A stretch of DNA of 10,931 nucleotides, taken from the NCBI GenBank assembly GCA_030044455.1, contig JASHVU010000639.1, forward strand, positions 1 to 10,931, given 5' to 3'. A program made the position numbers and the translations under genes. Below are positions 1 through 6,122 of the stretch, in pieces. The DNA is from Acidobacteriaceae bacterium. Its GTDB lineage: Bacteria; Acidobacteriota; Terriglobia; Terriglobales; Acidobacteriaceae. The notes beneath the pieces were generated by a model. It was given only the letters and a program-made list of their open reading frames with translations, had not been told where the DNA came from and did not search any database. How positions within the stretch are numbered: the stretch's first letter is position 1; each line of letters starts with the position of its first letter.

Positions 1-44
1 GTTCCTGACCGAGAAACCTTTCTGATCGCGGGCTCCTGTTATGG

Positions 45-617
45 TTAGGATGCGAGCCCGGGACGCTTAAGCAGCCAGCCCTTCATCTCATCTGAAATCC
101 TGGTGAATTCCTTCAGATGGAAGACCGGGCGCGGCGGCTCTCCGTATAAAGAGTCGCCCTTAGAAATCCTATCGGCGTCCGCTCGCACCACCAGCGCATC
201 GGCCAATAACATCGCGCCCCAAAATGAAGACTTTGGCGGCGCATAGGTCGCATCTGGGCGCCCGTCCACCAGCAGGCGCGCTGTTGCTTCCACAAATTCA
301 CTCACGCGATTCGACTCAAAGATCAGGTTTGCTCCGCGTCCAATGAGCGGCCAGAACTCATCGAGAGCTCGAGCGAGGTCTCGCTGCACCGGAACAGTGA
401 GTAGAAATGCCCGCCCGGCGCCTGCGGCAAGGTATCGCGCCGTGTCGGTCTCCGGCCCGGAAGATTTCTCCTCATAGATTGGCGGCAGCCCTGCGTGCGC
501 TTCGCTCGTGATCTTGACCGCGGTCCAGCGAAACTCATCGAGCGCCGCGATCAGTCCGCAAACCAGCGTGGTCTTGCCCACGCCTTTCGCGCTGCCGCCA
601 ACAACAATGATGGCCAT
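45..617 (-). CDS. MobB-like P-loop NTPase, function unknown
   Basis: The 190-residue protein starts with a hydrophobic strand and a clear Walker A loop (GGSAKGVGKT, residues 7-16), the form seen in MobB/CobQ-type and other SIMIBI-class NTPases. A second strand ending LIFESN (about 98-103) could be the Walker B-like position. There is no signal peptide or membrane segment, so it should be cytoplasmic. The family resemblance is to the molybdopterin-guanine dinucleotide protein MobB, but no neighbour here is a molybdenum cofactor gene, so I do not assign that role. It follows lpxD by 19 bases and is probably co-transcribed with it. The ATG has no good Shine-Dalgarno sequence; a hairpin over the lpxD stop codon ends 8 bases upstream, which suggests translation coupled to lpxD. 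I am confident it is a gene but not of its substrate. Confidence 0.8.
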   Translation of the reverse strand: MAIIVVGGSAKGVGKTTLVCGLIAALDEFRWTAVKITSEAHAGLPPIYEEKSSGPETDTARYLAAGAGRAFLLTVPVQRDLARALDEFWPLIGRGANLIFESNRVSEFVEATARLLVDGRPDATYAPPKSSFWGAMLLADALVVRADADRISKGDSLYGEPPRPVFHLKEFTRISDEMKGWLLKRPGLAS

Positions 618-625
618 TTAATGGG

Positions 626-648
626 TCCGGGTTCGATTAGAACCCGGA
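626..648 (-). promoter_or_regulatory. Hairpin enclosing the lpxD stop codon
   Basis: A perfect 9-bp stem (626-634 with 640-648) has a 5-base loop that contains the lpxD TAA stop codon. On the minus strand it ends 8 bases before the ATG of the P-loop gene, where a ribosome binding site would normally lie. No T-run follows, so it is not a classical terminator. A role in translational coupling or RNA processing between the two genes is inference. Confidence 0.5.
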
Positions 649-1671
649 GTCCTCTCCGCCCGGACCCATGTCGGTTTTGGCCAGTTTTGCCAGCGCTGCC
701 TGTTCGCGCAGAACCTGCCTCAGCGGCCGGGCCGGAGTGCCATACAGCACCTCGCCCCCGCTGTCACTCTTCACGGTCTTGCCATTGAAGACGCCGGCCT
801 GGCCGCCGAGCACCACTCCCGGACCGATGTGGGCGTGGTCGCCGATCCCCACCTGCCCGGCAAGGATTGCACCTTTGCCCACCGTGGACGAGCCGGAGAT
901 GCCGGTCAGCGCGACAATCACCACATCCTCACCGATGTCGCAGTTGTGGCCGATGTGCACCAGATTGTCGATCTTCGCGCCCCGCCGGATGCGAGTCTCG
1001 GCCAGCGCTCCGCGGTCGATGGTGGTGTTGGCGCCGATCTCCACGTCATCCTCAATCACCAGCTTTCCCTGCTGCGGGAACTGGGTGTATTCACCGGTGA
1101 GCGGATCGCGCACATAGCCAAAACCGTCGGCGCCCAGCACTGCGCCAGCATGAATAATGACGCGATCGCCTACGGTTGTGCCGGGATAAAGCACTGCGCG
1201 TGGAAAGATGCGGCAGTAGGAGCCGATAGTTACGCCTACGCCCACAATCGCTCCCGAGCCCACCCGCGTCGTACTGCCGATACTTGCGTTGTCGCCAATC
1301 ACAGCGTGCGGAGAGATGGTAACGTTGGAGCCGAACTTGACCTGCTTGCCTATTACCGCGCTGGGATGAACACCGAGCGCCAACGGCGGGTTGATCAGCA
1401 GCTTGGCCGCGCGCGAGAACCAAAGTCGCGGCTCGTTGTACTCAATAATTTCAACACGCGAATTCTCTGACTCGTGCGGCGCCGCACCTAGATTGACGAC
1501 CACCGCCGTAGCGGCACTTTTCAGTGCCGCCTGGACGGACAATTCGTCGGTAGCGAAGATCAAGTCGAATGTCGTGGCCTTATCAACCGACGCCACCGAG
1601 AGAATCTCGGTTTCTTCACTACCCTTGACCAGGCGACCGCCCAGTTTTTCTATTAATTCGCCGAGTATCAT
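637..1671 (-). CDS. lpxD: UDP-3-O-acylglucosamine N-acyltransferase LpxD
   Basis: LpxD adds the second, N-linked acyl chain from acyl-ACP to UDP-3-O-acyl-glucosamine, the third step of lipid A synthesis, in the cytoplasm. The 344 residues match the usual length of about 340. The N-terminal substrate domain covers about residues 1-100. A left-handed beta-helix of hexapeptide repeats follows (about 101-295: PSAVIG, SNVTIS, PHAVIG, DNASIG), then a helical tail. The repeat region includes ADGFGY (181-186), the EIGANTTIDRGAL block (211-223) and NLVHIGHN, whose His239 has the number of the E. coli catalytic histidine. I chose the ATG at 1671 because GAGGAG lies 7 bases upstream and the protein then starts like other LpxD proteins. 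The open frame runs on upstream to 1986, overlapping the acyltransferase gene, but that extension is low-complexity and basic. The gene lies between an LpxL-type acyltransferase and a P-loop gene, not in the common fabZ-lpxA cluster. Confidence 0.97.
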   Translation of the reverse strand: MILGELIEKLGGRLVKGSEETEILSVASVDKATTFDLIFATDELSVQAALKSAATAVVVNLGAAPHESENSRVEIIEYNEPRLWFSRAAKLLINPPLALGVHPSAVIGKQVKFGSNVTISPHAVIGDNASIGSTTRVGSGAIVGVGVTIGSYCRIFPRAVLYPGTTVGDRVIIHAGAVLGADGFGYVRDPLTGEYTQFPQQGKLVIEDDVEIGANTTIDRGALAETRIRRGAKIDNLVHIGHNCDIGEDVVIVALTGISGSSTVGKGAILAGQVGIGDHAHIGPGVVLGGQAGVFNGKTVKSDSGGEVLYGTPARPLRQVLREQAALAKLAKTDMGPGGEDSGF

Positions 1672-1675
1672 CGAA

Positions 1676-1816
1676 TTACTCCTCGCCCGGGCTTTCCGCC
1701 TCGGATTCCGGCGCAACCTCAGGTTCTTTTCTTTGAGATCCGGGCTCTGCTCCATCAACAGACAACGCAGAAATGTGCCGCCAGGTCTGCGGGATGAGTA
1801 TAAGAATAAACCACAC
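1676..1816 (-). CDS. Possible small ORF between acyltransferase gene and lpxD
   Basis: A 46-codon reading frame with a GTG start ends in TAA four bases before the lpxD ATG. Its last two codons (GAG GAG) are also the lpxD Shine-Dalgarno sequence. The predicted peptide has a short hydrophobic start (WFILILI) and a Glu/Pro-rich acidic tail. The frame stays open upstream to the stop codon of the acyltransferase gene, in the same frame as that gene, for 72 codons. There is no convincing ribosome binding site for the GTG. I recognise no family. It may be only spacer sequence that happens to be open in GC-rich DNA. Confidence 0.2.
   Translation of the reverse strand: MWFILILIPQTWRHISALSVDGAEPGSQRKEPEVAPESEAESPGEE
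1679..1684 (-). promoter_or_regulatory. lpxD ribosome binding site
   Basis: GAGGAG on the minus strand lies 7 bases before the ATG at 1671. It is the strongest Shine-Dalgarno match near any candidate start in this frame and decides the lpxD start over the much longer upstream extension. Confidence 0.8.
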
Positions 1817-1894
1817 GACTTGCGCTTTATTTCTTTGGCGGCTGCGGCGGGCAGCACCAGCACCGGCAACGGTTTTGCCGGGAAACGAAGATAT

Positions 1895-2794
1895 TCAGTA
1901 GAGCCCGGGTTCGCCCGGCGGGCGCGTCTTCCAGCGGCGGTGGATCCAGAGCCACTGATCGGGGTAACGGCGAATCCAGGTTTCAATGGCGTCGTTACAA
2001 AGTTGGGTTCCGTTCAGGATGTCGTCGCCGGCCGAATCGGTTTGGGGAATCTCGATCTCGGGCCCGAAGTGCAGCACATACCGATTCTCGGCGCGCTCCC
2101 ACACCATGAACCCGGGCAGGACCGCTGCGCCCGTCTTGCGCGCTACGTGGGCCAGGCCGGTTGCCGTGCAGGCCTCGATGCCAAAGAACTTTACGAAGGC
2201 CCCCTGGGGCGGAGTCATATTGGTGTCCATGAGGATTCCCACCGTCCCGCCTCGGTGCATCGCGGTGAGCAGGCCGCGCCCGAAGTTGTCCTTGGGCAGC
2301 ACGTAGTTGCCGTGCAGGCAGCGGATGCGGTTCACGTAGGCGTCGAGTTTGCGATTGTCGAGACGCCTGATCACCATACCCATCGGATAACCCATCAGCG
2401 AGTGGTAAAAGCTGGAGAGTTCCCAGGCGCCCAGGTGCGCGGTAATCACCAGCACGCCCTTACCGCGCGCCTTGGCCGCCTGGTAATGTTCGAGGCCCTC
2501 GGTGCGCAACCAGTCCTGGGTGTTTTCGGGCGTATAACGGGTCATGCGGCAGAACTCAACCAGCTGCCAGCCCAAATGAATGTAGACCCGGCGCAATGTT
2601 TTCTTCTTCGTTTTGGAAGGAAGCGCGGGTAAAGCGAGCCTCAGATTGGTCTCTCCGACGCGACGGAGCCGGCCGAATAGCCAGTAAACTGCGAATGCGA
2701 GGCCGCCGGCCCACAGCCGGGCCAGAGGTCGCGGCAAGATCCCCAGCGCGCGCGCCACGGCCACAACCAGCCAGTACTCAATATTCTCCCGCAT
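1895..2794 (-). CDS. LpxL/HtrB-family lysophospholipid acyltransferase
   Basis: This is a lipid A late acyltransferase-family protein of 299 residues from the ATG at 2794, near the usual 290-310. Such enzymes move an acyl chain from acyl-ACP to a lipid A precursor at the inner face of the inner membrane. A hydrophobic N-terminal segment (about 8-40) anchors the protein. The catalytic HX4E box is HLGAWE (His120, Glu125). Further family blocks are the GILMDTN segment (about 186-192) and the C-terminal run ending in WIHRRWKTRP. A TTG four codons upstream (2806) is an alternative start with AAGGA about 12 bases before it; the ATG has no clear ribosome site but gives the more typical N-terminus. 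Being followed by lpxD supports a lipid A role, though which acyl position it fills cannot be told, and an ornithine-lipid or other acceptor is possible. Confidence 0.93.
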   Translation of the reverse strand: MRENIEYWLVVAVARALGILPRPLARLWAGGLAFAVYWLFGRLRRVGETNLRLALPALPSKTKKKTLRRVYIHLGWQLVEFCRMTRYTPENTQDWLRTEGLEHYQAAKARGKGVLVITAHLGAWELSSFYHSLMGYPMGMVIRRLDNRKLDAYVNRIRCLHGNYVLPKDNFGRGLLTAMHRGGTVGILMDTNMTPPQGAFVKFFGIEACTATGLAHVARKTGAAVLPGFMVWERAENRYVLHFGPEIEIPQTDSAGDDILNGTQLCNDAIETWIRRYPDQWLWIHRRWKTRPPGEPGLY

Positions 2795-2844
2795 CGATGA
2801 GATCAACGTTCAGTTTAGTCCTTCGACGGGGGAGACTTTGACTT

Positions 2845-2872
2845 AGCTCTCAGCTACTAGCTGTCAGCTTTT
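2845..2872. repeat. AGCT heptad repeat, 4 units
   Basis: AGCT recurs at exactly 7-base spacing (2845, 2852, 2859, 2866) with variable three-base fillers. The motif AGCTNNN is seen again at 2938 and 2945 in the same spacer. This is a short heptameric microsatellite of unknown function. Confidence 0.7.
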
Positions 2873-2931
2873 GGCATTGTCGTGGTTGGTTGAGATTCGT
2901 AATTTCCCGGGTCCCGGAATCGGAACGCGGG

Positions 2932-2954
2932 GCACTCAGCTAAAAGCTGAGTGC
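2932..2954. repeat. Inverted repeat made of AGCT heptads
   Basis: A perfect 10-bp stem (2932-2941 with 2945-2954) closes on a 3-base AAA loop. It lies 13 bases beyond the stop codon of the SYLF-domain gene on the minus strand. No T-run follows on that strand, so it is at best a Rho-independent-like or RNA-stabilising hairpin. It shares the AGCT heptad spacing of the repeat about 70 bases away. Confidence 0.55.
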
Positions 2955-2967
2955 TGAAAGCCGTCCT

Positions 2968-3657
2968 TTACCGGTTCTTGGCCTGCACAAAGTCATGGGC
3001 CACGTCGCGGACAAAGTCGACCGCGCCGGGAGGTACCGACACATTGCCGCGCAGAACATTTTGGAAATCTTCCGGAGCTCCGTAGTAGATCTGGGTGTCA
3101 TCTCGGTTCTGGCTCACACTGGTGCCGTCGAGGTCGATACCGGCAAACAGCCCCTTGTTGCGGGAGTAGCTGAGCAGCTCAGCGTTCATCTTCCAGTCGG
3201 TTGAGGCCTCGCCGGCGCGACCCACCGGTCCAGCCGCTGCCGAGGCATCGCCGCCGATTTTGAATTTGTTCTTCAGCAGGTCCTGGAGGCCACGGTCATT
3301 GACCGCTACCAGGATGAGATCGGTGGACTGGCCGCCGATCTGGAAGCCGAACGAACCGCCCGCCATGCGGATGAAGACGGGCGCGCTCCATCCATGGCCG
3401 GTGCGGCAGGTTACCACGCCCTGCCCGTATTGCGCGCCGAAGACGAACGCGCCTTTCACCAGCCCGGGGACCACGGCAACGCAGGTTGCGGAGTGCAGAA
3501 TGTCAAGGGGAATCGTACGATCCTGCGCCGCCATGATCTGGTCAAGAACCACCTTGGCTGAGTCGATTCGAGCCTGAAGATCGTCACGAGACGAAGCCGC
3601 GAACACCGGCGTGCTGAGCAGCGTACAAAGGCAAACAGCTAAAAATCCTTTTTTCAT
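2968..3657 (-). CDS. Secreted SYLF-domain (Ysc84/DUF500) lipid-binding protein
   Basis: The 229-residue protein has a classical signal peptide: MKK, a hydrophobic core to about residue 17, and VFA-A as a likely cleavage site after residue 20. It should therefore be periplasmic or envelope-attached. The rest is a SYLF/Ysc84 domain: a helical lead (25-50), then the CVAVVPGLVKGAFVFG block (59-74), the GWSAPVF block (89-95), GGSFGFQIGGQ (100-110) and the DLILVAVND strand (113-121). SYLF domains bind membrane phospholipids in eukaryotes; the bacterial role is not settled. The ATG has AAAGGA 7 bases upstream. Cysteines at 59 and 84 could form a disulfide after export. It stands alone, separated from the lipid A cluster by a repeat-bearing spacer, so shared transcription is possible but not shown. 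Confidence 0.93.
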   Translation of the reverse strand: MKKGFLAVCLCTLLSTPVFAASSRDDLQARIDSAKVVLDQIMAAQDRTIPLDILHSATCVAVVPGLVKGAFVFGAQYGQGVVTCRTGHGWSAPVFIRMAGGSFGFQIGGQSTDLILVAVNDRGLQDLLKNKFKIGGDASAAAGPVGRAGEASTDWKMNAELLSYSRNKGLFAGIDLDGTSVSQNRDDTQIYYGAPEDFQNVLRGNVSVPPGAVDFVRDVAHDFVQAKNR

Positions 3658-3803
3658 TTCGATATCCTTTCCGCTCCGGCTGGGGTGAAAGGCCGGAAGG
3701 GTGATTGCTTGTTAGATTCCGGCTTGCAGATGTTGGCGCGCATGCGCCAGCTGGCTTCTGCTGCCGGTCAAGAGAATCTGGCGGGGCTGGCCTGTACGCC
3801 ATT

Positions 3804-3832
3804 CTTAAGACTCATGTTTGATTCAATCAAAC
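3804..3832 (-). promoter_or_regulatory. Putative promoter and operator of the SYLF-domain gene
   Basis: A perfect 17-base palindrome, GTTTGATTCAATCAAAC (8-bp arms, one central base, 3816-3832), is the kind of site bound by a dimeric repressor. On the minus strand it supplies a TTGATT that sits 17 bases before TAAGAA, a plausible -35/-10 pair. Transcription would start about 140 bases before the SYLF-domain gene. The regulator is unknown. Confidence 0.35.
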
Positions 3833-3952
3833 TGGCCTTCATTCATTCCAACACGACGCACTGAAGTTCGGTCCACCAACCTCTTGTCAATTCGGATGCC
3901 TGCCGCGCTCCGTCTGTTGGTTTTCTCTCCACGCAAAATTCGGCCCGCCTCA

Positions 3953-3982
3953 GCCGGCGCACGCCCATGGGCGTTCGCCGGC
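3953..3982. repeat. 30-base near-perfect palindrome
   Basis: Two 15-base arms match at all but one position (C3960 against T3975) with no loop, centred between 3967 and 3968. The core ACGCCCATGGGCGT is a perfect 14-base palindrome. It could form a GC-rich hairpin or cruciform, or be a binding site. No T-run follows on either strand, so it is not a standard terminator. Confidence 0.6.
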
Positions 3983-4068
3983 ACGGCTCCAGGCGCCAAA
4001 TTCCCCCGCCAATCAGGGATCAGTTAAATATTTGGTGGGTAATCACTTACAGGGGCGATTGCGGACAG

Positions 4069-4120
4069 AAAAAAAGAGGAGTTCACAGGCCTCATGGAAC
4101 CATGGCGCCTGGGAACTCCT
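4069..4120 (-). terminator. Intrinsic terminator of the LuxR-type regulator gene
   Basis: Arms 4077-4097 and 4100-4120 pair over 21 positions with two mismatches and one G-T, closing on a 2-base loop. On the minus strand the stem is followed by C and then seven T residues. It lies 104 bases after the stop codon of the LuxR-type regulator gene. The stem is unusually long for a terminator. Confidence 0.85.
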
Positions 4121-4224
4121 TTCCCCAGATCTGCGTTGTTTCTGTAAACATCATTGTGGAAAACCAAAGAAATACACAAGAGTACTTAAGGCCAACGACA
4201 TTAAGTAACCGCAAAGTTTACTAT

Positions 4225-4941
4225 TCAGTTAACTGGCTTGCGCCTCTTGCCAAGTTCAGGTGCGGCAGCCTGGCTTTCGCGTGTGAGCAGTGACCGGTTG
4301 AGCGCCGACATGGAAAGCTTGATGCGGTTATTGGCTCCCGTCTTATGCAGCAGCCGGCCCACGTAGGCCTTCACCGTCCGCTCCTCGATTCCCAGTTCTG
4401 CGGCAATCTCGCGATTGGAACGGGCCAGCAGGATGAGTTCTAGTACCTGCTGTTCGCGGGCGGTAAGCAGGGGGTCGGGACCGATCAGGCTGGTGTCGGG
4501 AACGTTCAGCAGGCGGTCAATGAGCCGCGAGAGCAGTCGGCGCGGGGCCCAGATGGAGCCGGAAGTTACGACATTGACCGCCTGGCGCACCACCTCGGGG
4601 TCGGCAGTGGGGTCGAGATAGGCCCGGGCACCGGCCACAATCGAGCTCAGCACCAGTTCCTCGTCGCCTTGAGGTCCAATGACGATGAGACGCAGTTTGG
4701 GACGGAGCCCTCGGACCGATTCCAGCGCCTCAAGTCCGCCCAGAGAAGCATGCAGATCGATGACCAGATAACCCAGGCTCGGATCGGCCAGCAGCTCGGC
4801 CAATGTGCCCACAATGGGCAAAAGCTGGGGCTGCCCTTGCTCGGCCGGCAAGTCGAAGATGCTGGTAAGCCCAGCCAGTCGGATAGGCTCAACAGTCACC
4901 ACTCCGATCCGGATCAGGTCGGATTTGGGATTCTTCGACAT
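4225..4941 (-). CDS. LuxR-family regulator with a degenerate receiver domain
   Basis: The 238-residue protein has a response-regulator layout: a receiver-like domain (about 10-125), a linker, and a LuxR/NarL helix-turn-helix (about 157-212: LTAREQQVLELI, NREIAAELGIEERTVKAYVGRLLHKTG). The DNA-binding half is standard. The receiver half is not. Where the paired acidic residues of the phosphorylation pocket should follow the first strand there is VVTVEP; the phospho-acceptor position keeps Asp62 (VIDLHA), but the switch Thr position reads VIGPQ and the conserved Lys is replaced near YLDPTAD. It is therefore likely a pseudo-receiver, working without phosphorylation or sensing something else. No kinase is adjacent. 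The ATG at 4941 is preferred; an in-frame GTG 13 codons upstream is possible. The upstream ribosome site is weak (G-rich). A strong terminator follows, so it is probably a single-gene unit. Confidence 0.92.
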   Translation of the reverse strand: MSKNPKSDLIRIGVVTVEPIRLAGLTSIFDLPAEQGQPQLLPIVGTLAELLADPSLGYLVIDLHASLGGLEALESVRGLRPKLRLIVIGPQGDEELVLSSIVAGARAYLDPTADPEVVRQAVNVVTSGSIWAPRRLLSRLIDRLLNVPDTSLIGPDPLLTAREQQVLELILLARSNREIAAELGIEERTVKAYVGRLLHKTGANNRIKLSMSALNRSLLTRESQAAAPELGKRRKPVN

Positions 4942-5070
4942 TTCCGCGCCCCCACGCAGGTGTTCAAAAGGGAGCAGCACCTGTACGGGGCAGATAAGAA
5001 ACCTGCTTCCGTCACACGTATCCTGTCTTCCGCGCTTATCACAAAGCCGATCGGTTTCCGGCGCAAGGCT

Positions 5071-5625
5071 TCAGAGTTTGGGAAGAACAATCCCCTGCTG
5101 CTTTTGATACTTGCCCTTGCGATCTGCGTAACTTACTTCGCAGGTCTCGTCGGATTGGAAAAACAGAATCTGGCACAGCCCTTCGTTGGCATAAACCCGG
5201 GCCGGAAGCGGCGTGGTGTTCGAGATTTCAAGCGTCACGAACCCCTCCCATTCCGGTTCAAACGGCGTCACGTTCACAATAATGCCGCAACGCGCGTAGG
5301 TCGATTTGCCAACGCAGATGGTAAGAACATCTCTGGGGATACGAAAGTACTCTACTGAACGCGCCAATGCAAACGAATTGGGTGGAATGATGACCGACCC
5401 GGCCTGGACGCTGACGAAAGATCGTTCGTCGAAAGCTTTGGGGTCGATGATGGCGCTGTTCACATTCGTAAATATTTTGAATTCGTCAGACACCCGCAGA
5501 TCGTAACCGTAAGAAGAGAGACCGTAAGAGATAACCCCGGCTGCCACCTGCTTTTCGCTGAAAGGCTCGATCATGCGGTGGTTGATTGCCTGTTCCCTGA
5601 TCCAGCGGTCGCTCTTGATCGACAT
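5071..5625 (-). CDS. dcd: dCTP deaminase
   Basis: The enzyme deaminates dCTP to dUTP (with release of ammonia), feeding dUMP and dTTP synthesis; it is a cytoplasmic trimer in the dUTPase fold. At 184 residues it matches the shorter bacterial form. Visible family blocks are [12 protein letters not shown] (about 34-45), the phosphate-binding [10 protein letters not shown] (about 106-115) and the catalytic stretch [17 protein letters not shown], whose Glu before the final Ile-Ser-Asn lies at the catalytic Glu138 position of the E. coli enzyme. The tail [13 protein letters not shown] is the usual nucleotide-closing C-terminus. I chose the ATG at 5625: GGGAGA stands just upstream and the protein starts with MSIKSDRWI, typical of the family; 13 more in-frame codons upstream look non-coding. 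Whether it is mono-functional or also cleaves dUTP cannot be read from the sequence. Confidence 0.97.
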   Translation of the reverse strand: MSIKSDRWIREQAINHRMIEPFSEKQVAAGVISYGLSSYGYDLRVSDEFKIFTNVNSAIIDPKAFDERSFVSVQAGSVIIPPNSFALARSVEYFRIPRDVLTICVGKSTYARCGIIVNVTPFEPEWEGFVTLEISNTTPLPARVYANEGLCQILFFQSDETCEVSYADRKGKYQKQQGIVLPKL

Positions 5626-5679
5626 GCTTCTCCCGCGCGAGGGCGTGATTTCCCCCCGCCACACAGCGGTTCCCGGAGT

Positions 5680-5688
5680 TGCTATACT
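5680..5688 (+). promoter_or_regulatory. Extended -10 promoter element
   Basis: TGCTATACT matches the extended -10 form TGNTATAAT at all but one base; no -35 match lies upstream, as is common for this class. It sits inside a small 7-bp stem (5673-5679 with 5686-5692). A start about 7 bases downstream would fall just before the first paired base of the candidate RNA. It reads away from dcd. Confidence 0.45.
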
Positions 5689-5694
5689 CCGGAG

Positions 5695-5880
5695 CCGGTT
5701 TAGTTAAGTTGTCCCTGCCCCGGGGACCCCGGCGGGTAATATTTACTTGCAGGGACGGGACTCCAAGAAGGGACGACCCTGAACAAATGCTGAATAGGGT
5801 ACATCAATCGTAGAGGCCCTTGAAAGCCCCTGCGAATGTTCCAACTTGCTGATTCATCTTACGAAAGCGAAGATGAAATC
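5695..5880 (+). ncRNA. Candidate structured RNA, 6S-like or regulatory
   Basis: The segment can fold into a long rod. The closing stem pairs 5700-5703 and 5705-5711 with 5842-5852. Inside it, 5749-5754 pairs with 5828-5833, 5768-5772 with 5817-5821, and 5776-5780 with 5796-5800. A different pairing is also perfect: GTCCCTGC (5711-5718) with GCAGGGAC (5749-5756), which would exclude two of the rod stems. A further hairpin (5853-5860 with 5870-5877) follows. The proposed 5' end lies just after an extended -10 element. Size and rod shape recall 6S RNA, and the CCCTG near the 5' side fits loosely, but I cannot match it to a known family; a riboswitch-like leader or chance GC-rich pairing remain possible. 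No protein frame covers it. Confidence 0.4.
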
Positions 5881-6085
5881 ACAACGGCACTTCGGTTGGG
5901 GGCCTGTGGAATAAACGGCCGGAACTGGAGCTGTTCCAAAATTCATGCGCGCTTACCCAAATCGTGAAAAAGCGACATTCGACGCGGCCAATGCTGCTCA
6001 GCCGCCCTGTTTCCGGAACGCGGCAATTCCAAAATCGCTGAAGCGGGGTTTTGCCATAAACGGCGTAATCGGCTCCGTGACTTGT

Positions 6086-6122
6086 TTGTGACTTCCACAA
6101 TTGCGCGCAAAATCTGTAATAT
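6086..6122 (+). promoter_or_regulatory. Operator-like dyads and -10 box upstream of the HU-like gene
   Basis: Two palindromes stand side by side: TTGTG-N5-CACAA (6086-6100) and TTGCGCGCAA (6101-6110). Six bases later lies TAATAT (6117-6122), preceded by TG one base before it, a plausible extended -10 box. No good -35 is present, which fits activator control. The leader to the start codon would be about 195 bases. Confidence 0.35.

Larger units (their letters stand above)
3658..4224. other. Gene-free spacer of 567 bases with palindromes
   Basis: I see no credible gene here on either strand; open frames in this stretch lack ribosome sites and recognisable protein sequence. It holds a 17-base palindrome with a promoter-like pair (about 3805-3832), a 30-base near-perfect palindrome (3953-3982) and the terminator of the downstream regulator gene (4069-4120). 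The part between 4121 and 4224 is AT-richer with nothing recognisable. Confidence 0.6.

Noticed and set aside
1672..1986. A 105-codon N-terminal extension of lpxD
   Set aside because: It overlaps the acyltransferase gene, is low-complexity and basic, and has no ribosome site, whereas GAGGAG precedes the ATG at 1671 and gives a standard LpxD length.
1391..2632. A 413-codon plus-strand open frame opposite lpxD and the acyltransferase gene
   Set aside because: It is antisense to two clear genes, has no family features, and is expected in GC-rich coding DNA.
2932..2954. Hairpin as an intrinsic terminator of the SYLF-domain gene
   Set aside because: The stem is strong but the minus strand continues with C and G, not T, so it is listed as a repeat instead.
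5695..5880. tRNA, tmRNA, SRP RNA or RNase P RNA
   Set aside because: None of their hallmark sequences (T-loop GTTCGA with acceptor stem, tmRNA ends, SRP GGAAGNAGCC loop, RNase P GAGGAAAGTCC) is present there.
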